Shown here in pieces: positions 39,433-47,730 of a DNA stretch of 64,000 bases (the stretch's first letter is position 1; every line of letters starts with the position of its first letter). The position numbers and the translations under genes were made by a program. Under the pieces are notes generated by a model. That model did no database searches, was not told the origin of the DNA, and saw only the letters and a list, made by a program, of their open reading frames with translations. The stretch comes from Modestobacter sp. DSM 44400 (GTDB lineage: Bacteria > Actinomycetota > Actinomycetes > Mycobacteriales > Geodermatophilaceae): contig NZ_FNOZ01000001.1 in NCBI RefSeq assembly GCF_900107175.1, forward strand, positions 124,001-188,000, in the 5' to 3' direction.

Positions 39433-40868
39433 GTCGCCTCCTCGTCGATCGCTCCCGCTGGGGAGGCCGTGGATGCCTCGTGGCGCTGCGGTTCCCGCAG
39501 GCCGAGTCGGATGAAGCCGTACCGGGAGCTCAGTTCGTGCGCCGCCAGGGTGCCAGCCGCCACGATCGTGGTGACGAGGACCATCCGGCCCGGGGTGTCG
39601 CCCAGCAGCAGCAGACCCGCGGCCTGCGCGACCGCGGCCACCGCGACGATGCCGATCAGTACCCGGTCGCCGCGCGCAAGACTCACCATGATGTGGACGT
39701 GCACCAGGGCCAGCAGCGTCATGGCCGCGGCGAGCGGGGCAGCCAGCCGATAGGCGCCGGCGTAGGCCTCGCCGAAGACGGCACCGGCCAGCGACGCCGG
39801 GGCCAGTGCGATGGCCACGGCGACGGCGGCTCCGGTCAGCACCGTGGCCGCCATGGTGAGCAGCGCGGGGCTGCGCACACTCAGCGAGGACGCCACCCGT
39901 GCGGTGACCTTGGGCAGCAGCATCAGCGCCAGCGCGGAGGGCCCGTAGAGGGCGATCTTGCCCAGCAGCGCCGCCGAGGCATACAGGCCGGCCTCGGTCG
40001 GGCCCAGCGTCACCTTGGCGATCAGCAGGTCGATGTTGGTCAGGGACGCGAACGCCCCCAGCGCGATCAGCGCCGTCCGCACCTGCGGGAGCCGCGCCGG
40101 ACCGGCGGTGCCACCCCGCCGGGACCGGGCGCCCCAGGAGGTCATCACGAGGCCGACCACCGTCGCGGCCGCCAGCGCGGCGAGCGCGCCGACCACCCCG
40201 GCGGCGAGGACGAAGGGGATGAGCAGCATCGGCCGGAGCACGCCCATGGGGCCGCCCAGCACCGCGCCGACCAGGCCGAAGCGCTCGCGGCCCTGGTGCA
40301 CGCCGAGGCTGATCTGCAGACCCAGCCCGAGCACGATCCACACCGAGCCGGCCAGCCACACCCACGCCGAGGACAGGTCCAGCACGGCCACCGCGGCCGG
40401 CGCACCCAGGCAGAGCACGAGGAGCAACCCGACCTGGACCAGCCCGACCCGCCGGCTGACGGCGCGGGCGAGCGCGGCCGCCTCGGCGGCCAGGCCCCGC
40501 GCGGTGAGCGCGGCGACGTCGCGCGCCACCGCGGCCTGCACCCCGGTGGCCGGCATGAAGGCGATGGTGGCCAGGCCGGTCATCGCGCTCACCTCGGCGA
40601 ACTCCGCTGGCGACAGCGCCCGGGCGGCGAGCACGTAGTACAGGTAGTTGCCGATGTGCCCGGCCAGCGAAAAGACGAGCAGGAGCACGCCGGACCGGGC
40701 GGCGGGCGAGGTCACCAGCCGCCGCAGCGGCGAGACGACTCGGTCGTCCACCGAGGTGTCGTCGCCCGTCACTGCGCCCGGCTCGGACGAGGACTGCGGG
40801 GCGCGGTGCGCGGTGACGTCGCGCGGCTCCCGCCCGGCGCACCGTCTGGTCTCGAGCGCATCATGCAC
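39429..40868 (-). CDS. Polysaccharide flippase (MOP superfamily, MATE-like)
   Basis: About 479 residues with 12 or so membrane spans, like Wzx-type lipid-linked sugar flippases and MurJ relatives. The region begins with SGVLLLVFSLAGHIGNYLYYVLAARALSP (first span and the usual ARxLSP turn). Start choice: GTG at 40868 has an AGGAAG site 5 nt upstream; GTG at 40772 lies closer to the first span but has no ribosome site. The N-terminal tail is hydrophilic. It could flip a different glycan from the Wzm/Wzt substrate. Confidence 0.85.
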   Translation of the reverse strand: MHDALETRRCAGREPRDVTAHRAPQSSSEPGAVTGDDTSVDDRVVSPLRRLVTSPAARSGVLLLVFSLAGHIGNYLYYVLAARALSPAEFAEVSAMTGLATIAFMPATGVQAAVARDVAALTARGLAAEAAALARAVSRRVGLVQVGLLLVLCLGAPAAVAVLDLSSAWVWLAGSVWIVLGLGLQISLGVHQGRERFGLVGAVLGGPMGVLRPMLLIPFVLAAGVVGALAALAAATVVGLVMTSWGARSRRGGTAGPARLPQVRTALIALGAFASLTNIDLLIAKVTLGPTEAGLYASAALLGKIALYGPSALALMLLPKVTARVASSLSVRSPALLTMAATVLTGAAVAVAIALAPASLAGAVFGEAYAGAYRLAAPLAAAMTLLALVHVHIMVSLARGDRVLIGIVAVAAVAQAAGLLLLGDTPGRMVLVTTIVAAGTLAAHELSSRYGFIRLGLREPQRHEASTASPAGAIDEEAT

Positions 40869-41111
40869 CGTCGCTTCCTGGTCACCTGTGCCCGGCCACC
40901 GGGTGGATGCGGGCGCACATCGGGGGGTCGATGCCCGGGCTCGCCACCGCCGGGACCGGCGGGGGGACACCGGACCAGCACCACCCCGGCGACTCCGCCC
41001 GCGGCGCGGTCTCCGCCGGCGCGCCCGGCGACATCGGGTGCGCCGCCGGGACCGCCGACAGTATCCCAGCGACGTCCCGCGGCCCGGACACCCGGACACC
41101 CGGTCATCCGG

Positions 41112-44033
41112 TCATCCGGTCACCACCTCGGCCGGCTGTCCCGGACGGATGGTGATGCGTCCGTGCTGGAAGTCGACCCGCTGCGCCTGGTCCTGCACGT
41201 ACTGATCGGCGAGGGGCTCGCCCAGGGTCCCGGTCGGCCCGCCGGCCTTGATCCAGGCAGCCAGCACGTCCGCGCCCATGCGGCGGGTGCCCGCGGCGGG
41301 GGCCCAGTAGAGGGCACCGCCGCGGAACTGCTGGACCACCCCGGAACCGAGCGGCGTCTCGTCGCCGGTCGGGACGCCCAGCGGTCCCTGGAGTCCGCCC
41401 GTCGCCGACCACGTCGCCCCGACCGCGCCGCGCACCGGGTGCGCACCGGACGCGGCCGTCCGGTACACCGACCCGCTCTGGAACTGCTGCACCTGCGTCG
41501 ACCCGACCGTCTGCTCCTCGGTCAGCGGCAAGCCCAACGGCCCGGCCGGCCCACCCGCGGCCAGGTAGGCCGCCGCGACCGCGCCCCGCACCACGTGACC
41601 TCCACTACCGCCCGACCAGTACACCGTCCCGCCGGTGAACGACTGCCCGCGACCCGCCCCGGCGTCGAACTCGTCACTCGTCGGCACACCCAGAGCGCCA
41701 CCAAGGCCACCGGCCGCCGACCACGCCGCCGCGATCGCACCCCGCACCGGGTGCGCACCGGACGCGGCCGTCCGGTACACCGACCCGCTCTGGAACTGCT
41801 GCACCTGCGTCGACCCGACCGTCTGCTCCTCGGTCAGCGGCAGGCCCAACGGCCCGGCCGGCCCACCCGCGGCCTGGTAGGCCGCCCAGATGGCGCCCCG
41901 CACCACGTGACCTCCACTACCGCCCGACCAGTACACCGTCCCGCCGGTGAACGACTGCCCGCGACCCGCCCCGGCGTCGAACTCGTCACTCGTCGGCACA
42001 CCCAGAGCGCCACCAAGGCCACCGGCCGCCGACCACGCCGCCGCGATCGCACCCCGCACCGGGTGCGCACCGGACGCGGCGGTCCAGTACACCGACCCGC
42101 TCTGGAACTGCTGCACCTGCGTCGACCCGACCGTCTGCTCCTCGGTCAGCGGCAGGCCCAACGGCCCGGCGTCGGCGTCGTACTTCCGGTAACTCGTCAG
42201 GACCGCACCGCGGACGGTGACGCTCTGGGTCGCCGAGAGCCCGTAGAGGACGCCGTTCTGGAAGTCCTGAGCGACGGCGCCGCCCGTCAGCCGGCGTTGG
42301 TCACCGACCGGGAGCCCGAGGAGGCCGACTGCGCCACCACGCTGGGCCCAACCGTCGGCGAGCGCCCGCAGGACCGCGTGCCCGCCGGTGGCCGGTGACC
42401 AGTGCGCCGCACCGCCCTGGAACTGCTGGACGACGCTGTCGGCGGCGGCACCTGGCACCTCCACTCCCGTGGGGTAGCCGAGGGCGCCGGCGTCTGCTCC
42501 CAGCCGGGCCCAGGCCGCGAACATGGCGCCGCGCACCGGCTGTGCGCCGGTGGTCGGGGACCAAAAGATCGACCCGCCCTGGAACTGCTGCAGCCGGCCG
42601 ACGCCGTCCGCCGCCACCAGCTCTCCGCTCGTGGGGTAGCCGAGGACCCCAGTGTCAGCGCCCATGCCGGCCCAGGTGGTGAAGATGGCGGCCCGGACCG
42701 GCCGGGCGCCGGTGGCCGGCGACCAGAAGATCGACCCGCCCTCGAACTGCTGCAGCCGGCCGACGCCGTCCGCCGCCACCAGCTCCCCGCTGATCGGGTA
42801 GCCGTAGGGCCCGGTGTCCGCACCGACCGCGGCCCAGGCCGCGAACATGACACCCCGGACGACCTGGGCGTTGGTGGTGGGTGACCAGAAGACCGACCCG
42901 CCCTGGAACTGCTGCAGGCGGCCGACGCCGTCCGCGGCCACCAGCTCGTCGGAGATGGGGTAGCCGAGGGCGCCGACCTCCCAGCCGGCCCGGGCCCAGG
43001 CGGTGAATATCGCTCCGCCGAGGACGTGCGCACCGCTGCCGGGGGACCAGTAGATCGAGGCCCGCTCGAAACGCTGGACACACCCGCCACCGGCCAGGCC
43101 GCAGCCGACGTCCCCGAGGGGGCCACCGAGGGACGACGGGCCAACGCGGTAGTACGCCAGGGAGATCTGGGTGGCACCGAGCTCGTGCGTGGAGCCGAAC
43201 CAGTCGGTGAAGTAGCTGTAGAAGTTCCGGTTGCCGTAGGCCGAGCACCCGTCACCAGAGCCGTAGCCGGCGTTGAGAGCCGCAGTGTTGGGCTGGTACG
43301 GCGTGTAGTTGTACAGCCCCGCCGTGGCCTGGTTGAGGATGTAGACTTGCGGGCTGCCGCAGGCCGCATTCGGCGAGAACCGCACCTGATTGACAAGACC
43401 GGCTCGGTAGCCGTACTTCTGGGGCGTGGCGGCGTAGTTCTGGGGCGTGGCGGCGTAGTTCTTGAACTGCCGTGCAGCGCTGTAGACCTGGTTGTAGAAG
43501 CCGTAGTAGAGGGTGTCGCACGGCGCGGTGTCCGGACAACCAAAGCCCATCGCGCTGCGGTACCGGGTCGCGTTGAGACTCGCCCCGCTGTTGGTCACGA
43601 GGGCCTGCTCCTTCTGGAGCATGACCAGCAGCACCCGGGGGCTGATGCCGCACGCCTGCGCGACCTTGGTGATGATCACCGCCGCGCTCTCCTGCAGTCC
43701 ACCCTGGTAACCGGCGCAGCGGTCGTCGCCGGCCCGCGACGCGGTGTCCTGCCGGAAGACCTTCAGGCAGGAGGTCCCGTCGGCGCCGGTGCGGCACGAT
43801 GCGCCCTTCTGGTCCAGGAACGCCTGGACGTCGCCGGCCGACATCGCCCAGCCGTCGTAGAAGAAGGCGTCACTGATGATGTCGCCTGCCTGGAACCGGC
43901 TGAGATCGGCCGCTTGGGCGGTGTCCCGCGGCCCGAGCCAGGCGATCCCGGCGACCACCACGGCGACAAGGATGATGACACTGAGGCCGCGGCGGATGCG
44001 GCCGTGGGGGGAAATCATCGTGGTCTCCGTCAT
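41112..44033 (-). CDS. Large secreted LGFP-repeat surface protein
   Basis: About 973 residues. After a basic N-terminus and an export signal (SVIILVAVVVAGIAWLG), a domain of about 250 residues has DAFFYDGWAMSAGDVQAFL, a CGISPRVLLVMLQKEQALVT helix like lysozyme-like folds, and several paired cysteines. About 13 LGFP repeats of roughly 52 residues then run to the end, each with a GxP and a W(S/T)P-type core. LGFP repeats occur in corynebacterial surface proteins and are thought to bind the wall. Two exact-looking 104-residue units repeat in tandem. ATG at 44033 overlaps the lipoprotein stop as ATGA. Confidence 0.9.
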   Translation of the reverse strand: MTETTMISPHGRIRRGLSVIILVAVVVAGIAWLGPRDTAQAADLSRFQAGDIISDAFFYDGWAMSAGDVQAFLDQKGASCRTGADGTSCLKVFRQDTASRAGDDRCAGYQGGLQESAAVIITKVAQACGISPRVLLVMLQKEQALVTNSGASLNATRYRSAMGFGCPDTAPCDTLYYGFYNQVYSAARQFKNYAATPQNYAATPQKYGYRAGLVNQVRFSPNAACGSPQVYILNQATAGLYNYTPYQPNTAALNAGYGSGDGCSAYGNRNFYSYFTDWFGSTHELGATQISLAYYRVGPSSLGGPLGDVGCGLAGGGCVQRFERASIYWSPGSGAHVLGGAIFTAWARAGWEVGALGYPISDELVAADGVGRLQQFQGGSVFWSPTTNAQVVRGVMFAAWAAVGADTGPYGYPISGELVAADGVGRLQQFEGGSIFWSPATGARPVRAAIFTTWAGMGADTGVLGYPTSGELVAADGVGRLQQFQGGSIFWSPTTGAQPVRGAMFAAWARLGADAGALGYPTGVEVPGAAADSVVQQFQGGAAHWSPATGGHAVLRALADGWAQRGGAVGLLGLPVGDQRRLTGGAVAQDFQNGVLYGLSATQSVTVRGAVLTSYRKYDADAGPLGLPLTEEQTVGSTQVQQFQSGSVYWTAASGAHPVRGAIAAAWSAAGGLGGALGVPTSDEFDAGAGRGQSFTGGTVYWSGGSGGHVVRGAIWAAYQAAGGPAGPLGLPLTEEQTVGSTQVQQFQSGSVYRTAASGAHPVRGAIAAAWSAAGGLGGALGVPTSDEFDAGAGRGQSFTGGTVYWSGGSGGHVVRGAVAAAYLAAGGPAGPLGLPLTEEQTVGSTQVQQFQSGSVYRTAASGAHPVRGAVGATWSATGGLQGPLGVPTGDETPLGSGVVQQFRGGALYWAPAAGTRRMGADVLAAWIKAGGPTGTLGEPLADQYVQDQAQRVDFQHGRITIRPGQPAEVVTG
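41431..42169 (-). repeat. 312-bp tandem repeat within the LGFP protein gene (about 2.3 copies)
   Basis: The block starting at 41431 recurs at 41743 and again at 42055, a period of 312 bp (two LGFP units, 104 codons). The copies are almost identical over at least 300 bases, far more alike than the other LGFP repeats, so the expansion is recent. The third copy stops near 42169. Confidence 0.9.
43417..43458 (-). repeat. Perfect 21-bp tandem duplication
   Basis: Two identical 21-base units side by side encode NYAATPQ twice in the N-terminal domain of the LGFP protein. Frame is kept, so it only lengthens the protein. Confidence 0.9.
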
Positions 44034-44635
44034 GGTGTGGGGATAGTCAGCGGGTCTGACGTGCCGGACGAACGACCCGACCGGTAGGTCAGCAGGGCGG
44101 TCACCGGACCTGGACCCAACTGGTCCAGCCGCACGGTGAGCGCGCCGCACGAGGTGCTGCGCGCGTCCGGGACGGCCTCGGCCCGGGTGCTGACGTCGGC
44201 GAAACCCGGCTGGCTGAGGGTGAGGACACAGGTCCCGTCGAACTCCACGACGCCGTCGGCGAACCCGCTGACCTCCAAGAACCCGGTGTCGTCCTGGACG
44301 GCGCCGTAGGTGATCACGACGGCAACGGAGTCGCCGCGCGACGAGGACGCGGTGGGGGTCGCCGAGGCGACCGCCCCCTCGTCCGTCCCCTCCCCGTCAG
44401 ACGCGCCGTCGCTCCCCGCGTCCGTCTCCGCGTCCACCGTGCCGTCCACCGTGCCGTCCACCGTGCCGTCCGCGGCACCGGCGGACGGGGCCGCGGCGGT
44501 GCCGTCGACCGGGTCGGCGGCACTTCGTGACTCGACCGGGTCACTGCCGCAGCCGGCGGTGAGACCGGCCCACACCGCGGCGACCAGGACCACGCCCCGC
44601 CACCGTGCGGCCGCTCGGCCTGCCCGGCGGCTCAC
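44030..44635 (-). CDS. Small secreted lipoprotein with GTVD repeats
   Basis: 201 residues, no family recognised. The signal peptide ends in a lipobox LTAGC with Cys at residue 29. An acidic Asp/Ala/Gly/Ser-rich linker carries three GTVD units from a 12-bp repeat. The C-terminal ~95 residues look folded (VAVVITYGAVQDDTGFLEV) with two cysteines that could pair. GTG at 44635 overlaps the amidase gene stop by GTGA and the gene ends in ATGA overlap with the next LGFP gene. The three-gene unit suggests it works with the two LGFP proteins at the membrane or wall. Confidence 0.85.
   Translation of the reverse strand: MSRRAGRAAARWRGVVLVAAVWAGLTAGCGSDPVESRSAADPVDGTAAAPSAGAADGTVDGTVDGTVDAETDAGSDGASDGEGTDEGAVASATPTASSSRGDSVAVVITYGAVQDDTGFLEVSGFADGVVEFDGTCVLTLSQPGFADVSTRAEAVPDARSTSCGALTVRLDQLGPGPVTALLTYRSGRSSGTSDPLTIPTP
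44431..44471 (-). repeat. 12-bp tandem repeat (three units plus a part)
   Basis: The unit CGTCCACCGTGC occurs three times in a row from 44431 and begins a fourth. It encodes GTVD on the minus strand in the lipoprotein linker. In-frame slippage would change only linker length. Confidence 0.85.
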
Positions 44636-47268
44636 CGGGGGCTCACAGCGGTCGAGTAAGTGGTCGTCGGCCAGGTGACCGAGCCACCCTGGAACTCCTG
44701 GACGACCCCTGCCGAGGTCCCCGTCTCACTACTCGTCGGGTAGCCCAACCGGCCGGTCGGACCGCCGCCCGCCAGCCAGGCCGAACCGATGGCGCCGCGC
44801 ACGACGTGCGCGCCGCCCGCCGCCGACCAGTACACCGGTCCACCCTGGAAGGACTGGACGCGTCCGACGCCGTCGGCAGTCGCCACGGCCTCGGTCACCG
44901 GCAGACCCATGACGCCGCCGACCCCACCGGCCGCCTCGTAGGCGGTGGCGATGTCGCCCCGGACGATGTGCGCGGCAGTGGCCGCCGACCAGTAGACCGC
45001 CCCGCCCCGGAAGAGCTGGACGCGGGCAGCGCGACCCGGGACGTCCTGCTCGTCCGAGGTCGGGTAGCCCAGCCGGCCGGACACCCCACCGGAGGCCAGC
45101 CACTGGCTGCCCACCGCCCCACGCACCATGCGGGCGCCGGTCTCGGGCAGCCAGTAGACCTGCCCGCTCTGGAACTGCTGGACGATGCCAGCGCCCTGAC
45201 CGGTCGGCGCCTCCTCCGATGTCGGGTACCCGGCCGGACCGGCCTCGGCCCCGGCGGCGACCCAGGTGCTCCTGATGCCGCCCCAGATCCCGTGGGCGCC
45301 GGTGGCCGCCGTCCAGTAGACCGAGCCGCCCTCGAAGAGCTGGACACGGCCCTTGCCGTCCGGGGCGGTCCATTCAATGGACGTCGGGAAGCCGAGGACA
45401 CCGGTCGGACCGCCGAGCGAGGCCCAGGTCGCGCCGACACCGCCGCGCACGACGAGCGCGCCGAAGGCCGGCGTCCAGTAGACCGAGCCGCTCGTGAACT
45501 GCTGCACCCGTCCCCGGTTCCCCGCGACAGTGGTCTCCTCGGACACCGGGTAACCCAGCACGCCCGTCTCCGCGCCGGCCACCTCGTAGGCGGCCGCGAC
45601 GCCACCGCGGACCGTCCGGGCGCCAGTGGTCGGCGACCAGTATACGGTGCCGTTCTCGAATCGCGACACGGCGCCGACCCGATCGGCCGAGATTTCGCTG
45701 ACGACCGGGTACCCCAGCGGGCCGGTCTCGGCACCGGTGGACGCCCAGTAGGCCAGCAAGGCGCCGCGGACGACGTGCGCACCGGTCGCCGCCGTCCAGT
45801 AGACGGCCCCCTGCTCGAAGTCGGCCCGCACGCCGCGCCCGTCGGGCAGCCCGCGCTCCTCGGCGTTCGGGGCGCCGAGGGAGGCAGGCCCCCCGGCCGC
45901 CAGGTACCGGCTCAGCACGGCGCCGTGCACGTACACGACCCCCGTGGCCGGGCTGTAGTAGAGGTTGCCCCCCACGTACGGCTGCCAGCTGACCCCCGCC
46001 GCCGTAGCCTCGATGCCCGTCTTCGCGCCGAGCGCGGCCCGCAGCGTGACGTCCGAGTCGTAGCGGGCGGTGATCTGCGGGGTGTCGGTGCCCATCAGAC
46101 TGGTGACCCGGTCCCGGATCTCGGCGAGGCGGGAGTAGCCGTACTGGCCGGGACACGCGGTGCTTCCGACGTCACGGTGCCCGAAGATGGTGGGCAGGGT
46201 GACCTTCGTCCCCGCTGCATACCGGGACGTGCCGCCGCCGCTGGAGGTGAGCACCGTCGTGCCCTGCGGGTTCATTCCGAAGAGGGAGAACTTCCAGGCG
46301 ATGATCGCCGAGACGGCGTCGACGGTGGCCTGGGGCACGCCCACGACGTCATAGTTGCCCAGCATCGACACGCCGAACGTCGAGGTGTTGAAGCCACCGG
46401 CGTGAGCTCCGATCACGGTGCTTGCCAGGCCGCCGTAACGGCCCTCGAACATCCGGCCGAACTTGTCGACGATGACGTTGTAGCCGATGTCGCCCCAGCC
46501 CAGGCTGACCGTGTGATACCGGTAGATCGAACGCATCATCGCCGGCACGTCGGCGGCGGTGTAGTTGTTGGTGTCGGCGGTGTGGTGCAGGGTCGCGGCC
46601 TTGATCGTCGCCGCGTACTGCGGAGCCCAGGTACGGATGGACTCGTCGGCTCCCCACTGCGCCCGGGAGTAGACGGCCGGCATGGTCGTGGCCGCGTGCG
46701 CGGTGTCGGTGATGTCCGGGACGCCGAGTGCCGTATCCGCCTCGCTCGTGCCCGGATCCACGAGGTCCAGCTGGACGTCGGTGGGCTGTGCGCCCGACCG
46801 GGTCACGAGCTCCAACTCGACGCCGGTGCTCCGCCCGGTCCACAGCGGGCTGGTGCCGCCGCGCAGCTCCGCACCGGTGCGCGTCGTCGTCCCCTGGTCG
46901 GCGGTCTCCGTGCTGACCTCAGTCCACGCACCCCAGCCGCCGCCCGCCTCCAGCACCCGGACCTGGACGACGGTGTCGGTGACTGCCGGGTCGTAGGCCC
47001 AGGTGACGCCGACGAGGGAGAACGGGTCGACCCCGGTACGGGTCACCGTGAGCGTCGGTGCCGTCGCGGTGACCCCGGCGACCGGGTCGGTGGTGCCGGC
47101 CTGGACGTCGGCGGCCGGGGCCGGTTCCTCGACCGAGCCGAGGTCCACAAGGTCGCTCGAGGTGGTGACCGGCTCCGGCTCCGGCGCAGGCGCGGCGTAG
47201 ACGGGCAGGACGAGCAGGGTCGCGGTCAGGGCCACGATGGCGGTGAGACCCACGAACATTCGGCGCAC
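44632..47268 (-). CDS. Secreted N-acetylmuramoyl-L-alanine amidase with LGFP repeats
   Basis: 878 residues. An export signal (about 1-26) is followed by a spacer region and an amidase_2/PGRP domain at about 195-395, which cuts the amide between muramic acid and L-Ala of peptidoglycan. The zinc ligand sites are visible as LHHT (228-229), FGHRD (His 364) and ACPGQ (Cys 372), so it should be active. Nine LGFP repeats fill residues 400-878. Start is GTG at 47268; an ATG nine bases later is an option. It heads the three-gene surface operon and is divergent from the LCP gene. MtrA control is possible but no site was proved. Confidence 0.93.
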   Translation of the reverse strand: MRRMFVGLTAIVALTATLLVLPVYAAPAPEPEPVTTSSDLVDLGSVEEPAPAADVQAGTTDPVAGVTATAPTLTVTRTGVDPFSLVGVTWAYDPAVTDTVVQVRVLEAGGGWGAWTEVSTETADQGTTTRTGAELRGGTSPLWTGRSTGVELELVTRSGAQPTDVQLDLVDPGTSEADTALGVPDITDTAHAATTMPAVYSRAQWGADESIRTWAPQYAATIKAATLHHTADTNNYTAADVPAMMRSIYRYHTVSLGWGDIGYNVIVDKFGRMFEGRYGGLASTVIGAHAGGFNTSTFGVSMLGNYDVVGVPQATVDAVSAIIAWKFSLFGMNPQGTTVLTSSGGGTSRYAAGTKVTLPTIFGHRDVGSTACPGQYGYSRLAEIRDRVTSLMGTDTPQITARYDSDVTLRAALGAKTGIEATAAGVSWQPYVGGNLYYSPATGVVYVHGAVLSRYLAAGGPASLGAPNAEERGLPDGRGVRADFEQGAVYWTAATGAHVVRGALLAYWASTGAETGPLGYPVVSEISADRVGAVSRFENGTVYWSPTTGARTVRGGVAAAYEVAGAETGVLGYPVSEETTVAGNRGRVQQFTSGSVYWTPAFGALVVRGGVGATWASLGGPTGVLGFPTSIEWTAPDGKGRVQLFEGGSVYWTAATGAHGIWGGIRSTWVAAGAEAGPAGYPTSEEAPTGQGAGIVQQFQSGQVYWLPETGARMVRGAVGSQWLASGGVSGRLGYPTSDEQDVPGRAARVQLFRGGAVYWSAATAAHIVRGDIATAYEAAGGVGGVMGLPVTEAVATADGVGRVQSFQGGPVYWSAAGGAHVVRGAIGSAWLAGGGPTGRLGYPTSSETGTSAGVVQEFQGGSVTWPTTTYSTAVSPR

Positions 47269-47730
47269 GAGGAGGTCCTCCGATGAGCGGTTGCCCGGTC
47301 GGCACGCTGCTGCCGACCGCTTCCTCCTGCTTCATCGACCCCGGGGAACCGCTTCTTGAGTCGGCGGCGTGGCCGGCCGACACCGGACTGCCCGCCGGCC
47401 CGGGCAGGCAGGTCCCCGGGCGGCACACATGACCAGCCGCCCGCCGGACGATGGACGCGCGGGACTTGAACCGTCTCGACCGCGGGCTCCACTGTGGCCG
47501 GACCGGGCGGCGGGTCCTCCACCGGCCGCCCGACCGGAGGTGCCGTTGGTGCGCGTGCGACGAGACGGACGCGGTGGGTCTGGCGGGACGGGACACGGCG
47601 GCCGCCAGGCGGCGCGACCGACCGGACCGCCCGGTCCTGCGACGTACAGTCGCCGACGACCACGCCGCCAGACGACGGGCCATCCTGGGCACCTCACCGA
47701 CGTCGGGCCCGCAGACGTGAGGACGACGCC
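47269..47730. other. Intergenic region between divergent amidase and LCP genes
   Basis: 462 bases without a gene. It holds the inverted repeat at 47296-47319. TACAGT at 47645-47650 could be a -10 for the LCP gene with a leader of about 75 nt and GAGGAC near the start codon. No c-di-AMP or other riboswitch pattern was recognised in either direction. Confidence 0.4.
47296..47319. promoter_or_regulatory. Inverted repeat upstream of the amidase gene
   Basis: CGGTCGGCA (47296-47304), a 6-nt loop and TGCCGACCG (47311-47319) form a perfect 9-bp dyad 28 nt before the amidase start. It could be a regulator-binding site or a leader hairpin. No factor is assigned. Confidence 0.45.

Noticed and set aside
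41431-42169. Possible CRISPR array
   Set aside because: The repeats are 312 bp, contiguous and in a coding frame; there are no spacers.
39480-42398. 972-codon plus-strand open frame
   Set aside because: Antisense to the flippase and LGFP genes; its apparent repeats (GRPTRG, RRDRTPHRVRTGRG) mirror the LGFP tandem repeats. No start signal or domain.
44605-47286. 893-codon plus-strand open frame
   Set aside because: Antisense of the LGFP-amidase gene; Arg/Asp/Pro-rich with no domain.
47269-47400. c-di-AMP (ydaO) riboswitch before the amidase gene
   Set aside because: Wall-hydrolase genes in actinobacteria often have one, but the conserved blocks are not visible here. Only a simple dyad is seen.
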